Assembly (NCBI GenBank): GCA_965214955.1
Contig: CBDCCU010000013.1
Coordinates: forward strand, 248,001 to 312,000
Direction of reading: 5' to 3'
Length of the DNA stretch: 64,000 bases
Source: Aliikangiella sp965214955
GTDB lineage: Bacteria > Pseudomonadota > Gammaproteobacteria > Enterobacterales > Kangiellaceae
In this document: in pieces, positions 17,288-27,212 of the stretch
How the letters are laid out: every line of letters begins with the position of its first letter
Position numbering within the stretch: position 1 is the first letter of the stretch
Translations under genes and position numbers: made by a program
The notes under the pieces: generated by a model
The model's database searches: none
What the model saw: the letters and a program-made list of their open reading frames with translations, nothing else
Told to the model about the DNA's origin: nothing

Positions 17288-20200
17288 ATGCGTTTAAAAC
17301 AGATTAAATTAGCGGGATTTAAGTCGTTTGTAGATCCAACAACGGTTCCTTTCCCAGAAAACCTAACGGCTATTGTTGGTCCTAATGGGTGCGGAAAATC
17401 AAACTTGATTGATGCGGTTCGTTGGGTAATGGGGGAGTCATCGGCCAAACATTTGCGCGGCGATTCAATGACCGATGTCATCTTTAACGGTTCAACTACA
17501 CGCAAACCCGTAGGACAAGCCAGTATTGAATTGGTTTTTGACAACAGTGACGGCACTATTGCTGGTGAATATGCCAATTATTCTGAAATATCGGTACGCC
17601 GTAGCGTTAATCGCGATGCTAATGCTAGCTACTTTTTAAATGGTACTAAATGTCGCCGTAAAGATATTACTGATATTTTCCTCGGCACAGGGCTAGGGCC
17701 ACGTAGTTATGCCATTATTGAACAAGGCATGATCACCCGTTTAATTGAGTCTAAACCGCAAGAGCTTCGTGTGTTTTTAGAAGAAGCCGCAGGCATTTCA
17801 AAATATAAAGAAAGGCGCCGAGAGACTGAAAATCGTATAAGGCACACTCGCGAAAACATGGAGCGTCTTACTGATATTCGCGAAGAGCTAGGTAAGCAAC
17901 TTGCGCACTTGCAGCGCCAAGCTAATGCGGCAAACAAGTATAAAGAATTTAAACAGCAAGAAAGACAACTTAAAAGCGAGCTTTCGGCGCTTAAGTGGCA
18001 AAAGTTTCATGGTCAGGCAGAAAACCTAACCACTGAAATTAATAAAATGGAAACCGAACTAGAAGCTAGAGTTGCCGAACAGCGCTCTGCTGATAACCAA
18101 ATTGAACAAACTCGCGACAATCACATTACATTGACTGAATCGTTTAATGAAGCGCAAGGTCGTTATTATGGTATTGGAGCAGAAATTGCCCGATTAGAGC
18201 AAGGTATTGCCCATAAAAAAGAACGCCGCGTGCAACTTAAAGATGATTTACACCAAGTGTCAGGCTCTTTATCGCAATTACTAGAGCAAATGGACGAAGA
18301 TGAAATTCGCGCAGAAACTTTAGAGTCAGATCTCTTAGACAATGAGCCAGAGCTAGAACTTGCTCAAGAGGCGGTAGAAAACGCTAAAGAGTCATTATCT
18401 GAAATTGAAATATCGATGCTTGAATGGGAAGAAAAGTGGGATACCTATAATAAAAGTAGCGCCGAAAACAATCAAAAAATGGAAGTTGAGCGCACCCGAA
18501 TTCAACATTTTGAGCGTGTGATTGAAAACTTACTTAAACGAATTGACAAAAACCAAGACGAGCTTAACAAACTGAATGCTGAGCCTGTTGAAGATAGTAT
18601 GCTTGAGGCAAGCGTTGAGCTAAGCAAAGCCGAAGAAACTGCGGCAAGCTTGTCTGATGAAGTTGAAGATTTACTCGAACAAATTAGCACCAGTCGTCAA
18701 ACGCGGCGCGATAAACAAAGTGAACTTGAGCAGTGTCGTAAACAGTTGCAGTCTTTGCAAAGCCAACATATTTCATTATCGGCAATGCAAAAAGCGGCTC
18801 TTGGCTCGCAAAGTAGTGATGTTGAAAATTGGCTAAATAGTCATGAGTTATCTCAAAATAAAAAAATAGCTCAGAATATTAAAGTAAAGTCTGGGTGGGA
18901 AAAAGCCGTTGAAACAGTACTGGGTGAATATTTAGAGAGTGTGTCGGTTGATAATATCGAAACCTATTTAGCCGAGCTTAATCAACTATCGCAAGGACGA
19001 TTAATTCTTTGTGAAAATAGCAGTAATAATGGCAGTGTTGAGCGAGTTGATAACTGTTTGTTAGATCAGGTAGATGATGCGCAAGGCTTTGAATATTTAT
19101 TGGCTTCGGTACAAATTTGTGAATCGGTTGAGCAAGCCATTGATAAAAGAGCCTCATTAAAAAGTGGTCAATCAATCATTACTGCCGACGGTTTTTGGGT
19201 AAGTAAAAACTGGGCTCGAATTGCTAAAAAAGAAATTGATGAAGTGAGCGTGTTAGAGCGTGAATCTCAGATTGAAGAATTGTCTCAGCAACTTGCTATT
19301 AGCGAAGAAAAATTTGAGCTTTTATCTGAGCAAGTCGAAGAACAAAGAGATCAACTAAAAGAGGTTGAAGCCAACTGGGAAGAAAAGCAAAAGCTATTGA
19401 GTGTTGCTAATAAAAAACACAGCGAGCTTCGTGCTAAGGTTGGACTGCAACAAGCAAAACTCGAACAAGAAGCAAAGCGAAAATCTACGCTTGAAAAAGA
19501 AATTGTTGATTTAAAAGAACAGTTAGAGGCGGATGAAAAACTAGTTTCACAAAGTCGCTCAGCACTAGAAATTTTAGTTGATGCCATGGCTAACGATTTA
19601 GATCGAAAAGAGTCATTGACTCAACATAGAGAAGATAATCGAAACTCACTTGATCAAGCTCGCTCACAAGTACATAACGCCAAAGATCAGGCGCATAAAT
19701 TAGAATTAATTGTTGCCAATATTAAATCAGAGATCAGCTCAGTACGATCAACTAATCAGCGCATGAACTCGCAAATTGCCGAACTGCAATCGCGTAAACT
19801 CAATATTGAAGACAGTTTAGGACAAGTAGATTCACCCGATGATGAAATGCAACTTGAGCTAGAAGAAGCATTAGAAAAACGTTTAGAGTCAGAGCAAACT
19901 TTAGCTGAGGCGCGTGAAGCATTAGAAGAAGTTGATAGACAAATTCGCGGCTTTGAAAAACAGCGCCACGAAGCCGAGCAATTAGCTCAAGGTGTGCGTA
20001 GTCGTTTAGAGCGGTTAAAAATGCAATGGTCTGAAAATACTACAATGCAAAAAAACCAAGCAGAAAGCTTGTCTGACGATACCGATATTCAAACTATTTT
20101 AGCTAACCTTGAAGAAGGGGCTAGCGAAGAAGCTTGGCAAGAAAAAATTGAAACAACTTTAGCCAGAATTCAGCGCTTAGGTGCAATTAACCTAGCGGCA

Positions 20201-20791
20201 ATTGAAGAGCATGAGCAACAATCTGAACGTAAAGTTTATTTAGATAAGCAATTTGAAGATCTTGAAGAGTCGCTCAATACATTAGAAGGCGCTATTCGTA
20301 AAATTGATAAAGAAACCCGTACTCGATTTAAAGAAACCTTCGATAAAGTAAATGCAGGAATGAAAGAGCTATTTCCTAAAGTATTTGGCGGTGGTCATGC
20401 TTATTTAGAATTAACTGGCGATGATTTATTGGATACTGGTGTGGCAGTTATGGCGCGTCCTCCAGGTAAGCGTAATAGCACTATTCATTTGTTATCAGGT
20501 GGTGAAAAAGCATTAACGGCCTTGTCATTAGTTTTTTCGATTTTCCGCTTAAATCCTGCGCCATTTTGTATGCTTGATGAAGTTGATGCACCACTTGATG
20601 ATGCCAACGTTGGACGCTTTTGTAAGTTGGTTAAAGAAATGTCTGAAGCGGTTCAGTTTATCTACATTACCCATAATAAAGTTTCAATGGAAATGGCTTC
20701 GGCTTTAGCGGGTGTCACCATGCAAGAGCCTGGTGCTTCGCGTTTGGTTGCGGTTGATGTGGATGAAGCGGCTGAGTTAATTAGCCAGTAA
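17288..20791 (+). CDS. smc: Chromosome segregation protein SMC
   Basis: 1167 residues, the usual size. N-terminal head with Walker A GPNGCGKSNLID (about residue 32), two long coiled coils (about 165-505 and 650-1000) around a hinge (about 515-640), and a C-terminal head with signature LLSGGEKALTALSL and Walker B MLDEVDAPLDDANVGRF. It is the chromosome-condensing ATPase that works with ScpA/ScpB. Presence of SMC in the zipA-ligA cluster, instead of MukB, suggests a lineage outside enterics and vibrios. zipA starts 16 bases after its stop. Confidence 0.97.
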   Translation: MRLKQIKLAGFKSFVDPTTVPFPENLTAIVGPNGCGKSNLIDAVRWVMGESSAKHLRGDSMTDVIFNGSTTRKPVGQASIELVFDNSDGTIAGEYANYSEISVRRSVNRDANASYFLNGTKCRRKDITDIFLGTGLGPRSYAIIEQGMITRLIESKPQELRVFLEEAAGISKYKERRRETENRIRHTRENMERLTDIREELGKQLAHLQRQANAANKYKEFKQQERQLKSELSALKWQKFHGQAENLTTEINKMETELEARVAEQRSADNQIEQTRDNHITLTESFNEAQGRYYGIGAEIARLEQGIAHKKERRVQLKDDLHQVSGSLSQLLEQMDEDEIRAETLESDLLDNEPELELAQEAVENAKESLSEIEISMLEWEEKWDTYNKSSAENNQKMEVERTRIQHFERVIENLLKRIDKNQDELNKLNAEPVEDSMLEASVELSKAEETAASLSDEVEDLLEQISTSRQTRRDKQSELEQCRKQLQSLQSQHISLSAMQKAALGSQSSDVENWLNSHELSQNKKIAQNIKVKSGWEKAVETVLGEYLESVSVDNIETYLAELNQLSQGRLILCENSSNNGSVERVDNCLLDQVDDAQGFEYLLASVQICESVEQAIDKRASLKSGQSIITADGFWVSKNWARIAKKEIDEVSVLERESQIEELSQQLAISEEKFELLSEQVEEQRDQLKEVEANWEEKQKLLSVANKKHSELRAKVGLQQAKLEQEAKRKSTLEKEIVDLKEQLEADEKLVSQSRSALEILVDAMANDLDRKESLTQHREDNRNSLDQARSQVHNAKDQAHKLELIVANIKSEISSVRSTNQRMNSQIAELQSRKLNIEDSLGQVDSPDDEMQLELEEALEKRLESEQTLAEAREALEEVDRQIRGFEKQRHEAEQLAQGVRSRLERLKMQWSENTTMQKNQAESLSDDTDIQTILANLEEGASEEAWQEKIETTLARIQRLGAINLAAIEEHEQQSERKVYLDKQFEDLEESLNTLEGAIRKIDKETRTRFKETFDKVNAGMKELFPKVFGGGHAYLELTGDDLLDTGVAVMARPPGKRNSTIHLLSGGEKALTALSLVFSIFRLNPAPFCMLDEVDAPLDDANVGRFCKLVKEMSEAVQFIYITHNKVSMEMASALAGVTMQEPGASRLVAVDVDEAAELISQ

Positions 20792-20807
20792 TATGGAGTG
20801 ACTTTAA

Positions 20808-21650
20808 ATGGATTGGGATCTAAGAATTGCGCTTATTGTCATAGGGCTTGCTGTAATTGCTTTTGTTATTTTTGATTTTAACCGTAGAAAAAAATCAGCT
20901 CAGCAAAAACAAAATTTAATTAAAAAAATGCACGAAGCGGCAAGCCAAGTTGACTCTGCGGGTTTTGATGCATCTGGTGTTGGCGTTGCTAGAAAAAAAG
21001 GTGAAGCAATTGAGCCTAGCTTTGGTGATGAACCTAGTCTGGGGGATGAGCCTAGTTTTGGTAATGATGAAAGTCCATTAATTGAAAATGAAATACCAAC
21101 AGAAGTTAAGCAAAAAAACAATAATAAAGAGAATATTGCTCCTGTTAAAAAAGCTAAATTAGAAACACCTAAGCCTTTATCTACAGATTCTCAAATGTCT
21201 TTCGATGAGTTGGTCGAGCCAGAAATGGTTTGCACTTTAATTTTAAAAGCCAAAGATGATCATTTGTTTAAAGGCAAAGATTTTATGCCTTTGTTTTTAT
21301 CACAGGGTTTAAGGCATGGTGATATGGGAATATTTCATCGTTTTGTTGGTCAAGGTGGCAAACCCGAGAGCTTGCTTTATAGTCTTGCTAATGCGGTTAA
21401 ACCAGGTACTTTTGACATTAAAAATATTGAGCAATTTGAATCACCCGCGTTTGCTTTTTTTATGACGTTACCAGGTCCTAATGATCCTATTGCCGCTTAT
21501 GAAGGAATGTATAAAACCATTAAATTACTCAAGGAAGAAATGGGCGGTCAAATTCTTGATGAAAGTAAAAGTGTTTATACCGAGCAAACTCACCAGCACC
21601 AAATTGAATTGATTAAAAGCTATTTAGCCAAAAGAAATTTGAAATCTTAA
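20808..21650 (+). CDS. zipA: Cell division protein ZipA
   Basis: 280 residues. One N-terminal membrane helix (about 6-24, IALIVIGLAVIAFVIFDF) with the cytoplasmic side basic (NRRKK), an acidic, repetitive linker (EPSFGDEPSLGDEPSFG) and a C-terminal FtsZ-binding domain (about 145-275; MVCTLILKAKDDHLFKGKD). ZipA tethers the FtsZ ring to the inner membrane. Located between smc and ligA as in many gammaproteobacteria. Confidence 0.95.
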   Translation: MDWDLRIALIVIGLAVIAFVIFDFNRRKKSAQQKQNLIKKMHEAASQVDSAGFDASGVGVARKKGEAIEPSFGDEPSLGDEPSFGNDESPLIENEIPTEVKQKNNNKENIAPVKKAKLETPKPLSTDSQMSFDELVEPEMVCTLILKAKDDHLFKGKDFMPLFLSQGLRHGDMGIFHRFVGQGGKPESLLYSLANAVKPGTFDIKNIEQFESPAFAFFMTLPGPNDPIAAYEGMYKTIKLLKEEMGGQILDESKSVYTEQTHQHQIELIKSYLAKRNLKS

Positions 21651-21668
21651 ATTTTACAGCCAAACATT

Positions 21669-23609
21669 ATGCAATTATCCAAACAGCAATTAGCGGCTAT
21701 TGAGCAAGCTAATATCTCGCTATCTAAACTCGATTTAACCGAACTTTTTGATGTGAACAGTATTGCTGATCGCTCCATTGACGAGTTGGTAACTATTTTA
21801 AAAATTGCCAACGCCACTTATCGAAGTGGTTTTCCTATTATTAAAGATCATATCTACGATCAATCATTTTTATCGGCACTTCAATCACAACAACCAGATC
21901 ACCCTTTTTTAAATCAAGTAGAGCCCGAGCCAGTTGTTCAGGCTAAAACGATTACGCTTCCACAAAAAATGTTATCCACAGATAAAGCCTATAGTGTTGA
22001 CGCGATTGAAAAGTGGGTTACACGTATTGTTAAAGCGGCTAAAGAAATTAATATTAATTTAGATGAGCTTAATATTCGCGTTACTCCTAAACTTGATGGC
22101 TTTGCGGCTTTTGATGACGGAAACTTACTCTATACTCGCGGCGATGGTGTAAGAGGACAAGATATTTCTCGGGCTTTTAACCGAGGTTTACAAGTGGCTG
22201 GTGATGGAAAACGAGGACATGGCGCTGGCGAAATTGTGATCAAAAAAAGCTATTTTGAAAAACATTTAAGTGAACATTTTGAAAACTCAAGAAACATACA
22301 AGCGGCAATTATTGCCGAGAAAAAAATTGATGAGCGAATTCAAAAAGCTATTGATGATGGCGCTTGTGTTTTTTATCCATTTTCGCAAATTGATAACTGG
22401 CAAGGGCACTATAATGAGCTATTAGAAAATTTTGAGTCAATTGCCGAGGATATTTGGAATAAAGTTGATTTTGATGTTGATGGGATCATTATCGAAACAA
22501 CCAATGAGCCAATAAAAGAACATTTAGGCGCAACAAGACATCATCATCGCTGGCAAATTGCCTATAAAGTGAATGAAGATTCTGCCGAAGTTAAAGTGCT
22601 TAATGTTATTCCGCAAACCTCTCGCACAGGCAGAATATCACCAGTTGCAGAGCTTGAGCCTACTAAACTTAGCGGAGCAACAATTAGCCGTGCAACGGTG
22701 CATCATTATAAAATGGTAGAAACTACAGGGGTAGGAGAAGGCGCGATTGTTCAACTGGTAAGAAGTGGTTTGGTGATCCCCAAAATTGAAAAAGTCATTA
22801 AACCAACTGAGCCAGATTTACCCACTAATTGTCCAAGTTGTGATTCACCTTTAATCTTCGAAGGTGACCATTTAATTTGCCCCAATAAAACGGATTGCCC
22901 TGCACAAACCGAAAATACCTTAATTCATTTTTTTAAAACACTGGGTAATGTTGATGGTTTTGGCCCCAAAGTGATTGAAACCATTCATGCTAATAAAATT
23001 AAACGCATTCACCAAATTTATCAACTAAACCAAGATGATTTTATGGCATTTGGTTTTGGCGAAAAAACCTCGCAAAATTTAGTTGATCAACTTAATGCTA
23101 GTCGCAATTTAGAAATTGAAGATTGGCGATTTTTAGCAGCGTTTGGGGTAACACGTTTAGGGCCTGGTAGTTGTGAAAGGTTATTAGAGCACTTTGATAT
23201 AGCCGATATTTTTGATGTATCGGTGGAACAAATGATTGCGATTGATGGTTTTGCTGAGCTTAGTGCTAAAGCCATTATTGAAGGCTTAGAAAACATTAAA
23301 GCTGAATTTTTTAAAGTTTATCCATTAGGTTTTAATTTATCGGTAACACCAAAACAAAGCGAAAAAGAAGAGGCTAGCTCACCCATTGCTGGAAAACTGG
23401 TTGTTTTTACTGGCTCAATGACTCAAGGCTCGCGCGGCGATATGGAAAAACAAGCCAAAGCATTAGGCGCAAAAGTCGCTAAGTCTGTTTCGGGTAAAAC
23501 CGATTATTTAGTTACCGGTGAAAAAGTGGGCGCAAATAAAATTAATGCCGCAAAAGAAAAAGCGGTTACAGTTATTAGCGAAGCTGATTATTTAGCGTTA
23601 ATTCAATAA
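21669..23609 (+). CDS. ligA: NAD-dependent DNA ligase (divergent LigA)
   Basis: 646 residues, a little shorter than usual LigA. The adenylation motif KLDG is present (about residue 142, RVTPKLDGFAAF) and RGDG follows, then the OB-fold segment RTGRISPVAELEPTKLSGATISRATVHH, a four-cysteine zinc finger (CPSC ... CPN ... DCPAQ), helix-hairpin-helix repeats and a C-terminal BRCT domain. Conserved positions are altered: SLDNAF is STDKAY, and the RGDG block reads RGDGVRGQDISRAFNR. Synteny says it is the ligA of this organism; alternatively it is a second divergent ligase. Catalytic residues remain. Confidence 0.88.
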   Translation: MQLSKQQLAAIEQANISLSKLDLTELFDVNSIADRSIDELVTILKIANATYRSGFPIIKDHIYDQSFLSALQSQQPDHPFLNQVEPEPVVQAKTITLPQKMLSTDKAYSVDAIEKWVTRIVKAAKEININLDELNIRVTPKLDGFAAFDDGNLLYTRGDGVRGQDISRAFNRGLQVAGDGKRGHGAGEIVIKKSYFEKHLSEHFENSRNIQAAIIAEKKIDERIQKAIDDGACVFYPFSQIDNWQGHYNELLENFESIAEDIWNKVDFDVDGIIIETTNEPIKEHLGATRHHHRWQIAYKVNEDSAEVKVLNVIPQTSRTGRISPVAELEPTKLSGATISRATVHHYKMVETTGVGEGAIVQLVRSGLVIPKIEKVIKPTEPDLPTNCPSCDSPLIFEGDHLICPNKTDCPAQTENTLIHFFKTLGNVDGFGPKVIETIHANKIKRIHQIYQLNQDDFMAFGFGEKTSQNLVDQLNASRNLEIEDWRFLAAFGVTRLGPGSCERLLEHFDIADIFDVSVEQMIAIDGFAELSAKAIIEGLENIKAEFFKVYPLGFNLSVTPKQSEKEEASSPIAGKLVVFTGSMTQGSRGDMEKQAKALGAKVAKSVSGKTDYLVTGEKVGANKINAAKEKAVTVISEADYLALIQ

Positions 23610-23622
23610 TTTTAAAGAAGTG

Positions 23623-23730
23623 ATGAAAAATAATTTAGCCTCTATTGCGGTAATCAATAAATTAAATATGCAACTTGATCACACGTTCCAACAAGATGGC
23701 ATCCACTGGATAAAATTTAGTTTAAGCTAG
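23623..23730 (+). CDS. Possible 35-aa small ORF downstream of ligA
   Basis: Short frame starting MKNNLASIAVINKLNMQL and ending WIKFSLS, preceded by AAAGAAG at a reasonable distance. It lies 13 bp after the ligA stop and overlaps the 3' end of the convergent kinase gene by 14 bases. It may be a real small gene or a remnant; no family recognised. Confidence 0.3.
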   Translation: MKNNLASIAVINKLNMQLDHTFQQDGIHWIKFSLS

Positions 23731-26700
23731 TTTTTTCTTCAAGTGAATTTTTAAGCTGATTTAATAACTGTTCAATTGCAGTAATGTCAAAACACTCAAT
23801 TGATTCTTTAAGTTGGATTGCAAAAGAACTTAGGCTTTCCTCTTTAAGCGCTTTGCTTTTATCTAATAACTGCATGGTTAGTTGATTAATTTGATCAATA
23901 TTTTTACTTTGAATCGCTTTTTCTAATTCAGTTTTAAATCCAATTGAAATAATCGTTCGGTTGTCATTATCGTTGAAAGTTAATCCGCTTAACAAGCCGT
24001 TAGTTCCGTTGTTGTTTGATTCTATTTCTTTATAAGTTAAATATTTTTTTAGTTCGCTAATAAGTTCTTTTTTTAGAAATGGTTTACGTAAATAGCCCTC
24101 AAAATGACTTCTCATCATTCGTTCATGTTCATCAATCATAACCGAAGCGGTTAATGCAACAATAGGGCAGTTTGGTTTGTTTTTCTTGATGATTTTAGCT
24201 GCTTCATAACCATTTAAAACAGGCATTCTTATGTCCATTAAAATTAAATCATAATCTTTGCTGTTGGCTTTTTGTATTGCTTGTTCACCATTAACGGCCA
24301 TATCAACCGTTATATTAAAATCTCTGACAAATTCGTCAATCAAAAAACGATTTTCATCAATATCATCAACCACTAATATTTTTGAGCGATTAAACCTAAT
24401 TTCTTTATCGTTACTTATCTCTTTTTGCTTATTGACGCTTTGATTATCTACTATTTTTATATCTTTTAGCACAAGTGAAAAATTAGAACCCTCGTCTTTA
24501 ATGCTAGAGACTAAGATGTTTCCATTCATTAATTGGGCAAGTTTTTGGCTGATTGTTAATCCTAAACCAGTACCACCATATTTATTAATATCTTGTCCTT
24601 CACTTTGTTGAAATGAACGAAAAATATTGTCCAATTGATCGGAAGATATTCCAATTCCAGTATCTTTAACGCTAATAATAAGTTGAGATAAGCAGTCCTC
24701 AGATTTTTGTTGCTGTTCCACTTTGATAGTTATGGTACCTTTTGAGGTGAATTTAACAGCATTACCTATAAGGTTAAATAATATTTGTCGAGTTCTTAGC
24801 GGATCTAATAATAAAGCTTCGGGTAAGTTATCTTGAATATTAATAATAACATCAAGATCTTTATTTCTTAGCTCAGTAATAAAAATTTCAACCACTTCAG
24901 AAATTAAATGATTAACATTGGTTGGGTGTCTATCTATTTCTAATTTTCCAGCTTCAACTTTGCTTAAATCTAAAATCTCGTTAATTAAGCATAATAATGA
25001 TCTTCCTGAATTTTGAATGGTTTTTATATAAGATTTTGAACGGTTGTCGCTTAGCCTTTCTGCTAATAATTCGGTAAAACCAATAATAGCATTCATTGGG
25101 GTGCGAATTTCATGGCTCATATTTGCTAAGAATGCCGATTTGGCAAGGTTTGCCGCTTCGGCCTGTTTTCGAGCCACTTTTAAGTCTTGTTCCATTTTTA
25201 ACCGCTCAGTTAAGTCGATAGCAATAGAAAGCCGAGCATCTTTTCTGTCGTAGCGAATAGGTATAATTGACACCAACATTGAATGAGTACTTTGATCAAT
25301 ATAGTTAACAGAAACTATTTTTTGCTCAACTCGTCCTTTTTCTAATAGTTTACGCTCTATATATTCGGCATCTTTTTTCGAAGCATAAAGAAATTTGGTA
25401 TTTATTGAACCAATCTGTTTAGAGGTAATGCCATAATCTTTTTTAGCTTGCGGGTTAGCATTGATTATATTGCTGTTTTTGTCAGTGACAATTAGCTGGA
25501 GAGGAATGTTATCAATTAATGTTTTGGTTTGAGCCTCTAGCTCTATTCGTTTTGAAACCTCATCTTTTAAGCGCCTATTCCATATAAAGATAAAAGTAAT
25601 AAAAGTGAATGAAAATATGGTGATAAAAATAGCAATAGTATAGTCAGTTTGTACGGCAAATTTAGATTGTGTCCAGCGGTCAAAAATACGTTTTCTTTCT
25701 GTTGTATTAATCGCATTTAAGGCTTTGTTTAAAATTGAAGTTAAAATCTTTTTATTTGGTGAAATAGCAAAAGCAAGCTCAGTTTTAAATTGTGTTTTTC
25801 CAACAATTCTTAAATTTCCAATACCTTTTTCGGCAATTTGATAAGTTGCTTGTGCTAGGGTGGCAACCAATCCGTCTAGCTCACCGGTTGACACTTTGGT
25901 TAATCCTATTTGGATGTTGTCTACCAACTCAAATGATTGTTGAGAATAATGATTGATAATAGTGTTGGTATAGCCATAATCACTAATCAAACCAATTTTT
26001 CTTTGAGCAAGTTGCTCAATAGATTCAACAAAACTTTCTGAGTCTCGCATGACGATAACTATTGGGCTTTCTAAATAAGGTTCGGTAAAGCTTAGTGTTT
26101 GTTTAAGCTGTGAATCCATGGTTTCAGAAATAAGATCGGCTTTGCCACTTTGTATTAATTGAATAGATTCTTGCCAAGTATTGGTGGGAATAAATTCAAA
26201 GTGGAACCCCAGTTTTTGTTCAATCAAAATTAAATAATCGTTAACAATACCGATATATTGTCCATCATCACTTTTTGCTTCGTAAGGTAACCAATTAGGA
26301 TCGCCAACAATATTAATTTTAGGGTTATTGTTAAGCCAAATTTTTTCTTCATTAGTAAGCGGGATCTGATCAATATTAGTTTGGTTAAATTCAGAAACCC
26401 ATTTATTCATTAATTGGTTATGAAAACTGGTTGGAATACTTTTTAACCCCTTTTGTATAATACTATGCAAAATGGATTGTTTTTTTGTGGAGATAAAATG
26501 GATGTAGCTTTTTCCTAGATGTCGCGTAGATTGCAACGGTTTAATAGTATTAATGCCAACTTTGTTAATTAAATGAATAAAAGCAGAATAAGAGCCATAG
26601 AGAATATCGGCTTTTCGCTCTAGTACGGCATCAACGGCGGCTTGTGGAGAGATAACTTCGAGTATTTTAATTTCTGGAAAATGCTCAACTAAAATATTTT

Positions 26701-27202
26701 TTGTAATGTAATTAGTAGGAATAGCTACTGTTTTGCCGTTTAAATCTTCTATGGATGAAATGTTAATTTCTTCGTGTACAAAAAAATACTCTAAAACTTC
26801 AAAGTAGGGATCAGAATAAAAAGCAAATTCAGTTCTTTCATCTGAATAACGGCTCGAACCTAAAATTGATATTTCTCCATCGGTCAATTTTTTTATATTA
26901 TCGGTCCATGATGAAAAAGCGACTTCGTACTTCATACCTGTAATTTTAGCGACTTCATTAAAAAGCTCAGGAGTCATGCCGGTATAATTACCTTGGTTAT
27001 CAATCAAATCAAAAGGTGCCCAGTCGGTGCTAGCACCTAATACAACGGTATTTTCTTTTAACCAGTTTTTTTCTATTTCGGTAAGAGGATCTTTAAGTGT
27101 GGTGTTATAAGCTTGGGTTTGCTTATTGTTATTTAATTGTCTTGAAGAATGAGCTTCGTGTAAGAAGATGAGTAAGAATAACGCGACAATATAGCGACAC
27201 AT
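23717..27202 (-). CDS. BvgS/EvgS-like hybrid sensor histidine kinase
   Basis: 1161 residues. Signal peptide, two tandem periplasmic solute-binding (Bac_3) domains (about 45-275 and 285-505), one membrane helix (about 520-545), PAS domain (about 560-680), HisKA dimerisation with phospho-His in SHEIRTPMNAIIGF (about 698), HATPase_c with GTGLGLTIS, and a receiver domain with LMDIRMPVLNG (acceptor Asp about 988). The C-terminal 90 residues are helical like an HPt domain, but I see no conserved AHxLKG histidine. The signal is presumably a small molecule. Ten bases separate it from the upstream RpfG-like gene, so they form one operon. Confidence 0.93.
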   Translation of the reverse strand: MCRYIVALFLLIFLHEAHSSRQLNNNKQTQAYNTTLKDPLTEIEKNWLKENTVVLGASTDWAPFDLIDNQGNYTGMTPELFNEVAKITGMKYEVAFSSWTDNIKKLTDGEISILGSSRYSDERTEFAFYSDPYFEVLEYFFVHEEINISSIEDLNGKTVAIPTNYITKNILVEHFPEIKILEVISPQAAVDAVLERKADILYGSYSAFIHLINKVGINTIKPLQSTRHLGKSYIHFISTKKQSILHSIIQKGLKSIPTSFHNQLMNKWVSEFNQTNIDQIPLTNEEKIWLNNNPKINIVGDPNWLPYEAKSDDGQYIGIVNDYLILIEQKLGFHFEFIPTNTWQESIQLIQSGKADLISETMDSQLKQTLSFTEPYLESPIVIVMRDSESFVESIEQLAQRKIGLISDYGYTNTIINHYSQQSFELVDNIQIGLTKVSTGELDGLVATLAQATYQIAEKGIGNLRIVGKTQFKTELAFAISPNKKILTSILNKALNAINTTERKRIFDRWTQSKFAVQTDYTIAIFITIFSFTFITFIFIWNRRLKDEVSKRIELEAQTKTLIDNIPLQLIVTDKNSNIINANPQAKKDYGITSKQIGSINTKFLYASKKDAEYIERKLLEKGRVEQKIVSVNYIDQSTHSMLVSIIPIRYDRKDARLSIAIDLTERLKMEQDLKVARKQAEAANLAKSAFLANMSHEIRTPMNAIIGFTELLAERLSDNRSKSYIKTIQNSGRSLLCLINEILDLSKVEAGKLEIDRHPTNVNHLISEVVEIFITELRNKDLDVIINIQDNLPEALLLDPLRTRQILFNLIGNAVKFTSKGTITIKVEQQQKSEDCLSQLIISVKDTGIGISSDQLDNIFRSFQQSEGQDINKYGGTGLGLTISQKLAQLMNGNILVSSIKDEGSNFSLVLKDIKIVDNQSVNKQKEISNDKEIRFNRSKILVVDDIDENRFLIDEFVRDFNITVDMAVNGEQAIQKANSKDYDLILMDIRMPVLNGYEAAKIIKKNKPNCPIVALTASVMIDEHERMMRSHFEGYLRKPFLKKELISELKKYLTYKEIESNNNGTNGLLSGLTFNDNDNRTIISIGFKTELEKAIQSKNIDQINQLTMQLLDKSKALKEESLSSFAIQLKESIECFDITAIEQLLNQLKNSLEEKTSLN

Positions 27203-27212
27203 GTTGTTTTCT

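Noticed and set aside
17161..17577. 138-codon minus-strand frame over the smc start
   Set aside because: Antisense to a confirmed gene; no start signal.
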